The position numbers and the translations under genes were made by a program. From the NCBI RefSeq assembly GCF_900129795.1, contig NZ_FQWW01000009.1, positions 1-64,000 on the forward strand: 64,000 nucleotides of DNA, read 5' to 3'. Below, piece by piece: positions 25,225 to 35,100 of the stretch (its first letter is position 1; every line of letters starts with the position of its first letter). The DNA comes from Flavobacterium sp. CF108. GTDB taxonomy: Bacteria; Bacteroidota; Bacteroidia; Flavobacteriales; Flavobacteriaceae. The notes beneath the pieces were generated by a model. That model was given only the letters and a program-made list of their open reading frames with translations, was not told where the DNA came from and did no database searches.

Positions 25225-26274
25225 AAAAAGGTCATAGTTATCCCACTTCCAGGTGTGCAAAGAAATGGAAGCAATCAAACCGGCTTAATGGTTAGGGGGC
25301 GATGTAAACGAAAGTGTTGTGATAATTGACGGTACAGTTGCTCAAAATGCTTTTTTCAGCGACATTCCCGGAGTATCGCAACGAAGCAGATTTGATCCAT
25401 TTCAGTTTAAAGGCACTTCATTTAGCAGTTGCGGTTATTCTTCTCGGTACGGTCAGGCATTATCAGCAATACTTGATTTGCAAACAAATGATTCACCCAA
25501 AAAAAAGCAATATCAATGCAGGCGTAATGATGGCAGGCGCATCTATAGCTGCTTCAAAATTATTCGACAATAATGCTATTGAATTTATAGGAACTTATAC
25601 CAATCTGCAGCCTTACTTAGCAGTAAACAAAACTAATCTAGATTATTTCAACACACCCAAAGGAGGAAGCTTGTCAACTCGATTTGTCTCAAAGATCGAT
25701 GAAGGTCAAGGGCTTTTCAAGATGAATCTTTCTCATTCGGTAAACACTTCAGGAACCACTATACCCAACCCATCCAGCGCAGGTTTAACAGTCAACTTCA
25801 AGCTCAATAACGAGAATACTTTTTTTAATTCTTCGTTCAAATATTCGGCAAACTCTCAATTAAAATATTTCGCAGCTTTTGCTTTCAGCAACAATATAGA
25901 CAACATAATGATAGATACTGCAAATGTTCATCAAACTGATAGTCGTATCCAGGCTCGTAATGAAATATGGAGTAAATTATGCAACCGGTTTAATCTATTA
26001 AGCGGATTGGAAGTGCAACACATTGTTTATACCCAAACATACGATTCAGTTTCAAACAAATTTGATGAATTATTATCGGCAGTTTATTTGGATAGGGAAT
26101 GCAAATTAAAAAAATGGCTTGCCATAAAACCCGGTATAAGAACTGAATATTCAAGAATAGTGGCAAGAGGTAATATCGTCCCACGACTTGTTTTTGCAGT
26201 GCGAACCAGAAAAAGCGGTCAAACAACCAGCAGAAATATTTTTTTTCTATCTTCCCAAAATAAAATTTTGCAAA
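25225..26274 (+). pseudogene. TonB-dependent receptor remnant (truncated, frameshifted)
   Basis: Reading across frames recovers a receptor plug: LPGVQRNGSNQTGLMVRG (about 25248-25301), then, after a shift in a G-run at 25295-25299, GDVNESVVIIDGTVAQNAFF, then SRYGQALSAILDLQTND to about 25498. A second shift lies in the A8 run at 25499-25506. The third part, INAGVMMAGASIAASKLF through IKPGIRTEYSRIVARGN, is barrel. The N-terminal CarboxypepD-reg/TonB-box region and most of the C-terminal barrel are missing. At least two frameshifts and loss of both ends make it non-functional. Its right end overlaps the ThuA-domain gene start and its left end meets the lipoprotein gene. Confidence 0.85.
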
Positions 26275-27039
26275 ATGAACCACCTGTTTTCAATAAAAAA
26301 ATCATTTTTATTCAGCTTCATTGTACTGACAAGCTATTTTTTAGTTTCTTTCCACCTAAAAAACACAGAACAAACCGCTCCTGATAAAATCAAAAAAATG
26401 CTGATTTTTTCTAAAACTAACGGCTTCAGACATGAAAGCATTCCTGCCGGAATCGCCGCAATAAAAAAACTGGGACAGGAAAATCATTTTCTGGTAGATG
26501 CTACTGAAGACTCTCTGGCAATTAATTCAAAGAACTTAAAGCAATACCAAGCCGTCATATTTTTAAGTGCCTCAGGCAAAGTTTTGGGCGAAAATCAAAA
26601 ATTAGCTTTGCAAAAATTTATAGAAAAAGGAAATGGTTTTGTAGGCATTCATTCGGCTACAAACTGCGAACCAGACTGGTCTTGGTACACACAAATGATT
26701 GGCGGAATTTTTGAAGGGCATCCTGAACCGCAGAATGCTAAACTAATAGTTATCAATCATGAACATCCAGCTACAAAACATCTTCCGGCAATTTGGGAAC
26801 GAAAAGATGAATGGTACAATTTTAAATATTTAAATCCAAACGTAAATGTGCTTATCAAAATTGATGAAACTTCGTATAAAGGCGGTAAACATGGTGATAA
26901 TCATCCTTTGGCCTGGTACCACGAATATGATGGCGGCAGAGCATTTTACACTGCTTTAGGACACAGCCCTGAAAGTTACAGCGATCCTCTTTTTGCACAG
27001 CATTTGCTTGGAGGAATCATTTATGCTATGGGTAAATAA
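26275..27039 (+). CDS. ThuA-domain protein
   Basis: A 254-residue ThuA-like (trehalose-utilisation family, class-I-glutamine-amidotransferase fold) protein. The start at 26275 gives a signal-anchor or signal peptide (FLFSFIVLTSYFLVSFHL); an earlier in-frame ATG lies inside the receptor remnant. Motifs: FSKTNGFRHESIPAGI near residue 48, GIHSATNCEPDWSWY near 127, GGIFEGHPEPQNA, and GGRAFYTALGHSPESY near the C-terminus (seen). Bacteroidota ThuA proteins are usually exported and act in sugar metabolism, with the exact reaction unknown (known). It is followed 27 bp later by a lipoprotein gene and is likely co-transcribed with it. Confidence 0.92.
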   Translation: MNHLFSIKKSFLFSFIVLTSYFLVSFHLKNTEQTAPDKIKKMLIFSKTNGFRHESIPAGIAAIKKLGQENHFLVDATEDSLAINSKNLKQYQAVIFLSASGKVLGENQKLALQKFIEKGNGFVGIHSATNCEPDWSWYTQMIGGIFEGHPEPQNAKLIVINHEHPATKHLPAIWERKDEWYNFKYLNPNVNVLIKIDETSYKGGKHGDNHPLAWYHEYDGGRAFYTALGHSPESYSDPLFAQHLLGGIIYAMGK

Positions 27040-27066
27040 AATTTATTAATCTTTATTTTAATAAGT

Positions 27067-27597
27067 ATGAATACAAGTCTGAAAATTCCATTTCTTTCTG
27101 TCTTTTTAATTTTAACCATTTTAGGCTGTTCTGATAAAAAAACAAAACATATTCCAGAAAATCCTTATTTAAAGCAATTAACCGAAAAGCAAATTGGAGA
27201 AACCAATTACTATATTTCTATCCCAAAAAAATATACAATTAAAGAAAACAGAGGGCCTGACTTTTCTGTTTATTATTTCTACCCTGCAGACACGACAGCT
27301 ATAGCAGCTTTTTCAGGCGGTTTCTATTTTGGCAATCATCCAAGTTTTTTTGAACCAAGTGACAGCTGTAAAACAGAAAAAATGCAACGTAAAATTCTAA
27401 ACAAAAATACAGATTGGACCGTATATAACTGCAAAGGCAAATATTCTATTCAGTCGATTGTTGAAAGCGGAAGCAACGAAGGCTGGAACCAATATATTCA
27501 CACTTTTGCTGGTGCAAATTCTGTTGCAGATTTAAAAAAAGTATTTCTGATTTTGGAAACAATGAAAAAGAAAGAACCAAGCAAACAACCAAAATAG
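27067..27597 (+). CDS. Hypothetical lipoprotein
   Basis: A 176-residue lipoprotein: signal peptide with lipobox LTILGCSD (Cys21). The mature sequence includes YYISIPKKYTIKENRGPDFS and FSGGFYFGNHPSFFEP, and near the end FAGANSVADLKKVFLILETM. Bacteroidota genomes carry several such lipoproteins with a T-fold-like IPKxYxIKExxGPDF opening; I know no function. It lies 27 bp after the ThuA-domain gene on the same strand. Confidence 0.8.
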   Translation: MNTSLKIPFLSVFLILTILGCSDKKTKHIPENPYLKQLTEKQIGETNYYISIPKKYTIKENRGPDFSVYYFYPADTTAIAAFSGGFYFGNHPSFFEPSDSCKTEKMQRKILNKNTDWTVYNCKGKYSIQSIVESGSNEGWNQYIHTFAGANSVADLKKVFLILETMKKKEPSKQPK

Positions 27598-27700
27598 TTT
27601 ATCAAAGCAAAAAAGTCAGAGATTTTTTAAACTTTTCTAATCTCTAAATTACTGGCCTTTAACTTCTTCAAAATAACTAAAAAAGTTTTTTTGAAATCCT

Positions 27701-27730
27701 TTGTTCATTTCAAAAATTAATTACATTTTT
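27701..27730 (+). promoter_or_regulatory. Promoter of tRNA-Glu
   Basis: TTG at 27701-27703, an 18-bp spacer and TACATTTTTG from 27722 resemble TTG/TAnnTTTG, although the -7 box has extra T. The following GCACCCG is also seen after the tRNA-fMet -7 box. Confidence 0.6.
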
Positions 27731-27750
27731 GCACCCGCATTAGAAAAACA

Positions 27751-27822
27751 GGTCCGTTCGTCTATCGGTTAGGACGCCAGGTTTTCATCCTGGTAAGGGG
27801 GGTTCGATTCCCCCACGGACTA
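27751..27822 (+). tRNA. tRNA-Glu (TTC)
   Basis: A full cloverleaf. The acceptor GGTCCGT pairs with ACGGACT (G:U at 1:72), the D-arm is present, the anticodon arm CCAGGTTTTCATCCTGG gives loop TTTTCAT with anticodon TTC, and the T arm is GGGGGTTCGATTCCCCC. CCA is not encoded. A terminator of the recurring type follows 12 nt later. Confidence 0.97.
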
Positions 27823-27833
27823 CTTATCAAAAT

Positions 27834-27866
27834 AAAAGCTTCAGAGAAATCTGGAGCTTTTTTTGT
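27834..27866. terminator. tRNA-Glu terminator (recurring unit)
   Basis: AAAGCTTCAGA, GAAA loop, TCTGGAGCTTT, then a T-run. It is nearly identical to the hairpin after tRNA-fMet at 7858, and can also end the minus-strand lipoprotein transcript that stops at 27917. Confidence 0.9.
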
Positions 27867-27916
27867 TTATGGCAATTTTTGAACTCATATTCGCCACCAG
27901 AATATTCTCTTTTCTA

Positions 27917-28486
27917 TTAGTTCCAATTAACTCTTTCCCATATTTCACCATTAAAGGTTATATATTTGATAATTCCATATTTTTTATCCCAATACACTAT
28001 TTCCGGGTCATTATCTGTTCCTTCGTGGAATTTTGCCCTTTTGTATACTAATTTATAAACATTATTAAAACTCTTCTGTGATAAGGTCAAGATTTCTAAA
28101 TCTTTCGTTTCTGTATCATTATTAAGTTTGAAATTAGAATTTAAATAAGAAAAATCAATGTGATACTTAGATTCATCTGACTCTCCTTTACAATAACCAA
28201 ACATTGAATATTTCTGTTTATTGTTTATATAATTGATATTCACACAATGAACCTTATTTTCATGTCTAAACAAATCATTTTCATGATATATCCTTTTTGA
28301 AATTATTATACTAGTATCTTTCTTTTTGTCTAGTAAGCTTTGATAAATTAAAAGGTCATTTTCATTATAAACATTAAAAAACTCCATCTCTTCTTTTGTG
28401 AAATTTATTTTTTTTACAAAAAATCCACAAGAATTTTGAGTCAACATGATTGATAAGATTATAAGCAAAATTAAATAGTTTTTCAT
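27917..28486 (-). CDS. Lipoprotein, candidate immunity protein of the Rhs lipase
   Basis: A 189-residue lipoprotein (lipobox QNSCG, Cys20). The mature part is charged and beta-rich, with KRAKFHEGTDNDPEIVYWDK and YITFNGEIWERVNWN at the C-terminus; no family is recognised. It starts 4 nt after the Rhs gene that ends in a lipase-like domain, on the same strand. Immunity proteins against phospholipase effectors are often envelope lipoproteins encoded directly next to the effector (known for type VI lipases). That the pair works this way here is inference. Confidence 0.75.
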   Translation of the reverse strand: MKNYLILLIILSIMLTQNSCGFFVKKINFTKEEMEFFNVYNENDLLIYQSLLDKKKDTSIIISKRIYHENDLFRHENKVHCVNINYINNKQKYSMFGYCKGESDESKYHIDFSYLNSNFKLNNDTETKDLEILTLSQKSFNNVYKLVYKRAKFHEGTDNDPEIVYWDKKYGIIKYITFNGEIWERVNWN

Positions 28487-28490
28487 GATA

Positions 28491-31400
28491 TTACTTTTGA
28501 AGAAAATCGTTTATTTGTTTTAAAATATTATCCCAAGATTCTACATCATGCCCGCCTTTGTTGCCCTTATGTTCTGGTCTGACAAGCATAAAATCAGATC
28601 CTGTAATTTTTTTCAACTCCGATGATCCATTAAATAACTCCATTAAATGCCCCAATACACCAGCTCTAGAAGATACTATATCTGTTTTAGTTGAAAACTG
28701 TACACCAAATATTTCTTTTGGGTGTGTAAAACCACCTGGCTGGTGTGGTGATAAGTAAATCCCGGCTTCTAATCTATTAGCAAATGGACTATCTAACAAT
28801 TGTGTAAGCATACCTGCAGCATGAGCTGCACCCTGACTATGTCCTACAATTTTAATTGTTTCTTCATTAGTCAATTCAATTGTTCCGTTCTGTAATTGAG
28901 CAATCAACTCATTGCCTGCTTTTTTTCCCATTTCAAAGCGCTCAGAAGCTTGTGACCTAAAATGATGACTTCCATTTACATATACATTATGATCATCGTT
29001 AAAAAATCTGTTAATTTCGCCTCTTGTTGTTATGCCTTCACTATTTTGAACATCCCAGTAATTAATGTCTTCGCCATTAAAACTCAATTTATCAGTTTGT
29101 ATCTGAGTCCCCCACCTTTCTGGTTTATAATCATTTGATGTAAGTTTCATTTTCAATGCCTGAGAAAATAACAAACCATTTACATAAACAATTAACCTGC
29201 CATCAGGGTCAATTGCATTTACAGGATTATTAGAAACATAATTATATGGACTTAGTGTTTCGTACTTCTCACTTAAAGGATCCATATTCATCCAATGTCC
29301 TAAGGCTGGGTCATATTTTCTAGCCCCATAATCATAAAAATTAAGCCCCAGCTCATCTTGAAACTCCTTGCCGTTGTACTTATACTTATAACCAGTTTGA
29401 TTAATTACTTCTCCAGCTACTTTTTGTTTCATTCCAAATGGGTAGTAATTGCTTTCTTCTACTATTTGCAATGATGGAGTACTAGTTCCTACATCTTTAT
29501 AAGCCAAACGCACATTGCCTAAATGATCTTTATATTGATAAATATACGCAAAAGTTCCGCTGTTATTCTCGGCATAACCTTCTGTGGTTGGAAAAAATTT
29601 CAAATCTTGCGTTCCTGTGCCTACTTTTTCATACTGAAAGCCGGCTGCATAATCAGTAGTTATCGTACCAGCTATTTTACGTTGTTTTACTCCTGCTGCA
29701 TCATAATCGTAATGAATAGCTCCTGCCGCAAGTGTGATATCTGTCGGCAGATTTAAATGGTTATATATTATAGAGGTAATACCTTTATTAGCATCTGTCT
29801 TCATATTGCCATTATCATCGTAAGTATACTCCTGAGCAATATGGCTACCATCTTGAAATCCTTCTGTAGTACCTAAGGGGTCTTCAACTTTAATAAGTTT
29901 GTTTCCGGCATCATAAGTATAAAAAAGATTATCCATAGTACCAAATGCAGTAACTGCAGAATTGGTATTTCCTAATCTTAAAAGACGTGTTATATTCCCA
30001 TTTTTATCATACTTTATTTCCTGTTCATTATATCTTCCAGGATTTATGGCTGAATTATCTACAGCTTCTGTTAACCTATTTAGGGCATCATAACTATAAG
30101 TATAATTTCTTAGGCTGGTATTTACTGGATTTGTAGTTTTCCAAAAAGTCTGGCTGATATTTCCGTTATATAATGGAGTACCTGTAATAGGATTATTGTA
30201 ATTAATTTTAAATCCAAATAAATCTCCTGATGCCATGGTAATATTGCCATTAGTTATATCGGTATCATTTATTCCTTTTAGCCAACCGCGAATATTATAA
30301 ACATAATCTACGGTTTGTAAACGGTTTGCAGCTGATAGTTTTCCTCCTACTCCTTTTTGAAAGAGTTGGCCTAATTCATCATACTTATTTGAAACAATGA
30401 CCTCTTCTGCCTGACTATTTATTTTTTGAGTTTGAGTCAATAAACGACTTTGATTATCATAAGTAAAAGTATCTATAATATCTACTGTAGCTCCCTTGAT
30501 ATGTTTAGTTGTTGTTTTTGTTGCCTTACCCTCAAAATCGAGTTCCGTTTTCACTTTTTGAGTTAAACCTAGGAAATCATTTTTTGAATAATTATATATT
30601 GAACGGCCTTTCTGATCGTAATAAATTACATTAGTTGTCCAATTGTTCGTTCCCAGAATGCGTATTTTGCTTCCAGTTGGTAAAGACCTAGTGGCTGTAC
30701 TTGGAGTAATAGTTCCAACATTTTCAGAAACACCTCCATTTATGTCAAAATTATAATCATCATAATAATTGATAGTAAATATGTTTATACCTGTGTTAGG
30801 AAACGCATTGTTGCTGTAATATATAGTTGTATTATTAATACTGTTGCTTCCTTGTTTGTTTTCAAACAACACAATACTTGCATCTACTATTCCCTGTACC
30901 TCTATACGGCTATTTTGACTTGTTTTAGTATAATCCCCTGCATAAATGGGACGATTAAAAGCATCGTATTTAGTAAAAAGCCATTTGTTTTGAGCTCTCA
31001 AATTAGCATCCTGAGTTAAAACAGGTCTATCTAGTTTATCGTATACAATGTATTCCCATTGCTTACCTGGAAGCTTCTTCTCAACAAGCCTGTTAAGATG
31101 ATCATATTTGTACTGATAGCATAAATCATCTAAAATACTTTGACCGCTATTATCAATAACGGCAGAAAAAGTACTGCCCGATTGCGCATGGAATCCTGGT
31201 AATAATTTAATAGAATTACTTGCTTTGAGATTTAAAGTATTCCCGGAAGTTACTATAGCGGTTGATGTAATATCAGTCTGTGAGTTTGATGTACTAACAA
31301 CTAAATCTACTGCCTTTGGGGGAATCACATAAGTAAGGTTTCCATAAATATCATAAACATAGTAAGTATCATGTTTTTCATTAATTGTTCCAGTCCCTAC

Positions 31401-32111
31401 TTTTCCATAGGTTCTTTTTAAAACAACCTGTCCTTGTTTGTTTTTAAATTCAACCGTTGATCCATTAGCTTCAAGAGGTGTAGCTGCAGTATTCTCATCA
31501 TAGGTAATAGTTTTATACAATTCGTTGATTCCATAATATCCATTATCAGTCAATGAAATAGTATATAATCCCAGATTAACATCCCAACTAGTGTTAGCTG
31601 TAAATAATTTAACCTCGTTGGCTACATTGGTTTGATAATCCATTTTTATTTCATGTCCTGCCCCTAATGCCCAAGCTGTTCCTGGAGCAGCTTGTTTTAG
31701 AACACGACTCAACGGTGAAACTTCTAAATCTCTTCCAGAATAAGGAGTTCCATCATTATAAAATGTTTGATATTGATTTGTTAATGCCGTTATAATGGCA
31801 GTATTATTATTTATAGCCATATTGCTCTGAGAGGAAGTATATGGCAGATATTCGTTAACTTGGCGTCCAAAGTCATCGTACTCAATAGGTACAATGACAT
31901 CTTTTCCTAATGGTGAATGAGCATTGGCAATTTTTTGAATAGGTCTCCCAAGTCCGTCAAAGTAAGTAATTTCTTGACTAGCTTGGCTAGACGTTGGGCT
32001 TGCGATTGTAGACGAACTTGCTTGTTTATAAGTAGTACTTTTTATGAAATTACCTGATTGTCCAATGATAATCATTGGAAATAGTAATAATATATATAGA
32101 TATTTTTTCAT
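28491..32111 (-). CDS. Rhs/YD-repeat protein with lipase-like C-terminal domain
   Basis: A 1206-residue exported Rhs protein. The start at 32111 gives a signal peptide (MKKYLYILLLFPMIIIGQ); an ATG three codons upstream is also possible. The N-terminal block (TYFDGLGRPIQKIANAHSPL) is the DUF6443 type. YD repeats follow, and the Rhs core ends near residue 970 with NGKEFQDELGLNFYDYGARK, ALGHWMNMDPLSEKY and NAIDPDGR. After the core a different C-terminal domain of about 235 residues holds IVGHSQGAAHAAGM near 1085, KTDIVS and KGGHDVESW, consistent with a Ser-Asp-His alpha/beta-hydrolase triad. That architecture is a polymorphic toxin (known pattern). A lipoprotein gene follows after 4 nt. Confidence 0.9.
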   Translation of the reverse strand: MKKYLYILLLFPMIIIGQSGNFIKSTTYKQASSSTIASPTSSQASQEITYFDGLGRPIQKIANAHSPLGKDVIVPIEYDDFGRQVNEYLPYTSSQSNMAINNNTAIITALTNQYQTFYNDGTPYSGRDLEVSPLSRVLKQAAPGTAWALGAGHEIKMDYQTNVANEVKLFTANTSWDVNLGLYTISLTDNGYYGINELYKTITYDENTAATPLEANGSTVEFKNKQGQVVLKRTYGKVGTGTINEKHDTYYVYDIYGNLTYVIPPKAVDLVVSTSNSQTDITSTAIVTSGNTLNLKASNSIKLLPGFHAQSGSTFSAVIDNSGQSILDDLCYQYKYDHLNRLVEKKLPGKQWEYIVYDKLDRPVLTQDANLRAQNKWLFTKYDAFNRPIYAGDYTKTSQNSRIEVQGIVDASIVLFENKQGSNSINNTTIYYSNNAFPNTGINIFTINYYDDYNFDINGGVSENVGTITPSTATRSLPTGSKIRILGTNNWTTNVIYYDQKGRSIYNYSKNDFLGLTQKVKTELDFEGKATKTTTKHIKGATVDIIDTFTYDNQSRLLTQTQKINSQAEEVIVSNKYDELGQLFQKGVGGKLSAANRLQTVDYVYNIRGWLKGINDTDITNGNITMASGDLFGFKINYNNPITGTPLYNGNISQTFWKTTNPVNTSLRNYTYSYDALNRLTEAVDNSAINPGRYNEQEIKYDKNGNITRLLRLGNTNSAVTAFGTMDNLFYTYDAGNKLIKVEDPLGTTEGFQDGSHIAQEYTYDDNGNMKTDANKGITSIIYNHLNLPTDITLAAGAIHYDYDAAGVKQRKIAGTITTDYAAGFQYEKVGTGTQDLKFFPTTEGYAENNSGTFAYIYQYKDHLGNVRLAYKDVGTSTPSLQIVEESNYYPFGMKQKVAGEVINQTGYKYKYNGKEFQDELGLNFYDYGARKYDPALGHWMNMDPLSEKYETLSPYNYVSNNPVNAIDPDGRLIVYVNGLLFSQALKMKLTSNDYKPERWGTQIQTDKLSFNGEDINYWDVQNSEGITTRGEINRFFNDDHNVYVNGSHHFRSQASERFEMGKKAGNELIAQLQNGTIELTNEETIKIVGHSQGAAHAAGMLTQLLDSPFANRLEAGIYLSPHQPGGFTHPKEIFGVQFSTKTDIVSSRAGVLGHLMELFNGSSELKKITGSDFMLVRPEHKGNKGGHDVESWDNILKQINDFLQK

Positions 32112-32134
32112 TATAATCATTTATTTAATTATTA

Positions 32135-35100
32135 CTAATCTCTAAATACAGTATTGGAATCTACCGTAATTATTTCAGAACCAGTTTTTGTAAATATTCC
32201 TGAACTTAATGTATTTCCACTGTTAGCGTAACCATTAAATAGAACTCCTCTTACAGAACTGGTCACTTTTAAGTATTTATCAAATGTATCTTGGTTCGCA
32301 GTAACAGCAGCATAAAAAGTGTCTCCTTCTGAAAGAGTACCACTTATGCTTCCTGATTTTGTCGTTAAATATGCAGCATTATTTTTATAAAGAGTGCAGG
32401 ATTCTGATGAACTATTATAACTTGAGAATTGTATAATACAAGCGCTTATTAATCCAGCAGAAGTGGTCATTGCCACAACAGGACATAAAGTTCCTTCTCC
32501 AGTTGCATTATAGGCAAGAACCTGAATATTATAAGAGGTGCCGGGAGCCAGACCAGCTAAAGAACCTGAGGTTCCAGTTGTAGAACTGACATATACTCCA
32601 TTTTTATATATTTTATAACCCGCTGCTCCAGAAACAGAATTCCAAGTAAAATTTAAAGTTGTTGAAGTTGCACTTGAAAAAGACAATCCTGTCAATCCTG
32701 AAGGTATTTGATTCACAGTAACACAATCTAAAGACTGTCCCTGATAATTGTAGCAAAATGTTTTCAGAATATTTAAATTTTGATCTTTAATTACTGCTAA
32801 TCTATTGTTGCTATCATATTCGTAATAAGTAATTAATCCTTTAGGATCAGTGATAGTACTTACTCCTACCAGCGGTTTATAGGTATATGTGGTAACCATG
32901 ACACCACTTAATGTTGATCTAATTTTATTTAATGCTGTGATCATTGCAGCTTCACTGTAGGTTCCATTATTAATATTGGATAACTCAGTTCCTGTAAAAA
33001 CGGCTTCAACAGAAGCTATAGATGTATTTTCTATTTTAGCAACAGGATATTCTTCTTTGTATCCCCATAAATAAACGGTTGTAGTACCGTCTGTTTGTTT
33101 ATATTCGGTAAGGTTACCGTATTTTCCATAACTTATAAAATCTACTTTTTTGTCATACCCTTTTGTTGAACCACCTTTAATACTTTTAATATTTTTAGGT
33201 AAATACATGTTTTTAGAAACATTATTTTCATCCAGATAAGAAATAATATTAAAATTATTGATAGTCCCTTGTGTTAGGTTTCCTCCAATAGTAGTTTCAG
33301 ATTGTATCACCGGATTAACAACATTAGCCGCGGTCATACTTGAAATAGTAGCTGCAGGGGTTTCATCTATACCAGATATTAAATCTTGCGGATATTTGTT
33401 TTGAGCTATTATTGTTTCTCCTTTACTATTAATGGTAGTGGTTTTAGTTAAATTTTTATGCAGAGGATTTTCATAGTTGTACGTAGTTTTAATAGTAACA
33501 GGATTTTTTCCGTTCAAATCGTAAACTGTTTCTATGGTACTCTCTGGATGCCACCATTCAGAAAAAATTCTATAATAATTTATAAATCTACCAGGTGATT
33601 GTTGAGACATACGAGGATCTTTTAAAAGAGTTCTGATAGAGATTCCTTTGAACATTTTTGATGAAATCTCATCTTTTATAAATTTATTTTCAATGAATTT
33701 TACAATATCACCTTTTGCATTATACTGTTCCTCTTGTATTAAATCTCCGTTATTCATATGTGTTATTACAGGCATACCAGGCACATTATAGAACCCGTCT
33801 TCATCAGGATTGTTTGAATAATGATAAATAGATTTTCCTAATTTATTTCCTGATTTGTCTTCATCTGAGACAGATACCTGTGTATATCCTACAAAATTTC
33901 CCTGAGCTGATGAACTTAAAGGCATACTATTTTCTGAAGAACGTACTATAACTTTGGTCCAGTCATTACCATAAATAACATCTTCCGGATCATAATAATT
34001 TCGCGTCCCTCCATCTAAATAAAAATGCTGAATATCACTCATCGAAATTCCGGAAGTCCAAGTGTTCGGATCATAGGTATAATTATACGTTCTGCTCAAT
34101 TTAATCTTTCCATCAGTATCCAGACTTTGCTGTTTTGAGATTCTTAAGCCGCCGCCAATTATTCCGTCAGTTCTAAATCCCTGAACAAAACTAACACCCA
34201 TCAAAATGTATATAGATTCTGTTGTGGCTCTCGTATTAGCTTTAAGATAATAATTCCCAGGAGGTAAGATCAACTGAACGTTTGACTTAAAATTATTTAT
34301 ACTTGGACTAAAACGCATTACAACTTGTCCTGAAGCATTCTCAATTAAAGCTTTAATATTACCCAGTGCACTTGAAGGACCAGAATTAGTAATGTAACAG
34401 TTTATTTTCACAAGGGTGTAATCGTTTAAATAAAAACTTCTCGATTCATCATCTACTGAATCGCCATTATGCCATACTGCAGCTCCTAGCTGCTCATATT
34501 TGAAAATGTCCTGATCAGTGTTTGGATCATATTTATTGGGTTCGTAAGTAAACTCTGCAGCCCCTCCTGTAGGATAATTAATTTTGGTTAAAATTCCTGC
34601 CTGCATGTTAGTCTCATGTGGTTCTCTATAAGCCCCATTTACAAAAGGATACCATGTAGAACTTGATGTTGGGCCGCAATCTATCTGGAAAGGCAAAAAA
34701 CTTGCATAGGTTTTGTTGTATTCAGCCGTGTTTGGATTTTGTATTACAACAGGATTTTGTATATAATTATAATCTGACGAGTTGTATCTGTATAGCGACT
34801 GCGTTTCATCTTTATAGTATTGAATATGATCATTATCACTTCCATTATAATATCCCCAGTGATCTGTAGAAGCAGATGTTTTAGCAGGCAATGTAATTGT
34901 ATTGTAGACAAATGTATAAGGAGGCATCTTTTTATAAGTGCTCGACACTTTATCATAAAATGATTCCTGAAGACTATTTAATTTCAGTCTCAAATAATTT
35001 TCTTTATTTTTCCCAGTTACATTTCCATTAAAATAAGAATAATCAAACCCCACTTTCTTAATCGATTCTCCGTTTAAATTAAATACTTCAAAAGAATTTA

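Noticed and set aside
25319..25573. Independent small gene
   Set aside because: Its translation is a TonB plug continuous with the next frame, so it is part of the receptor pseudogene.
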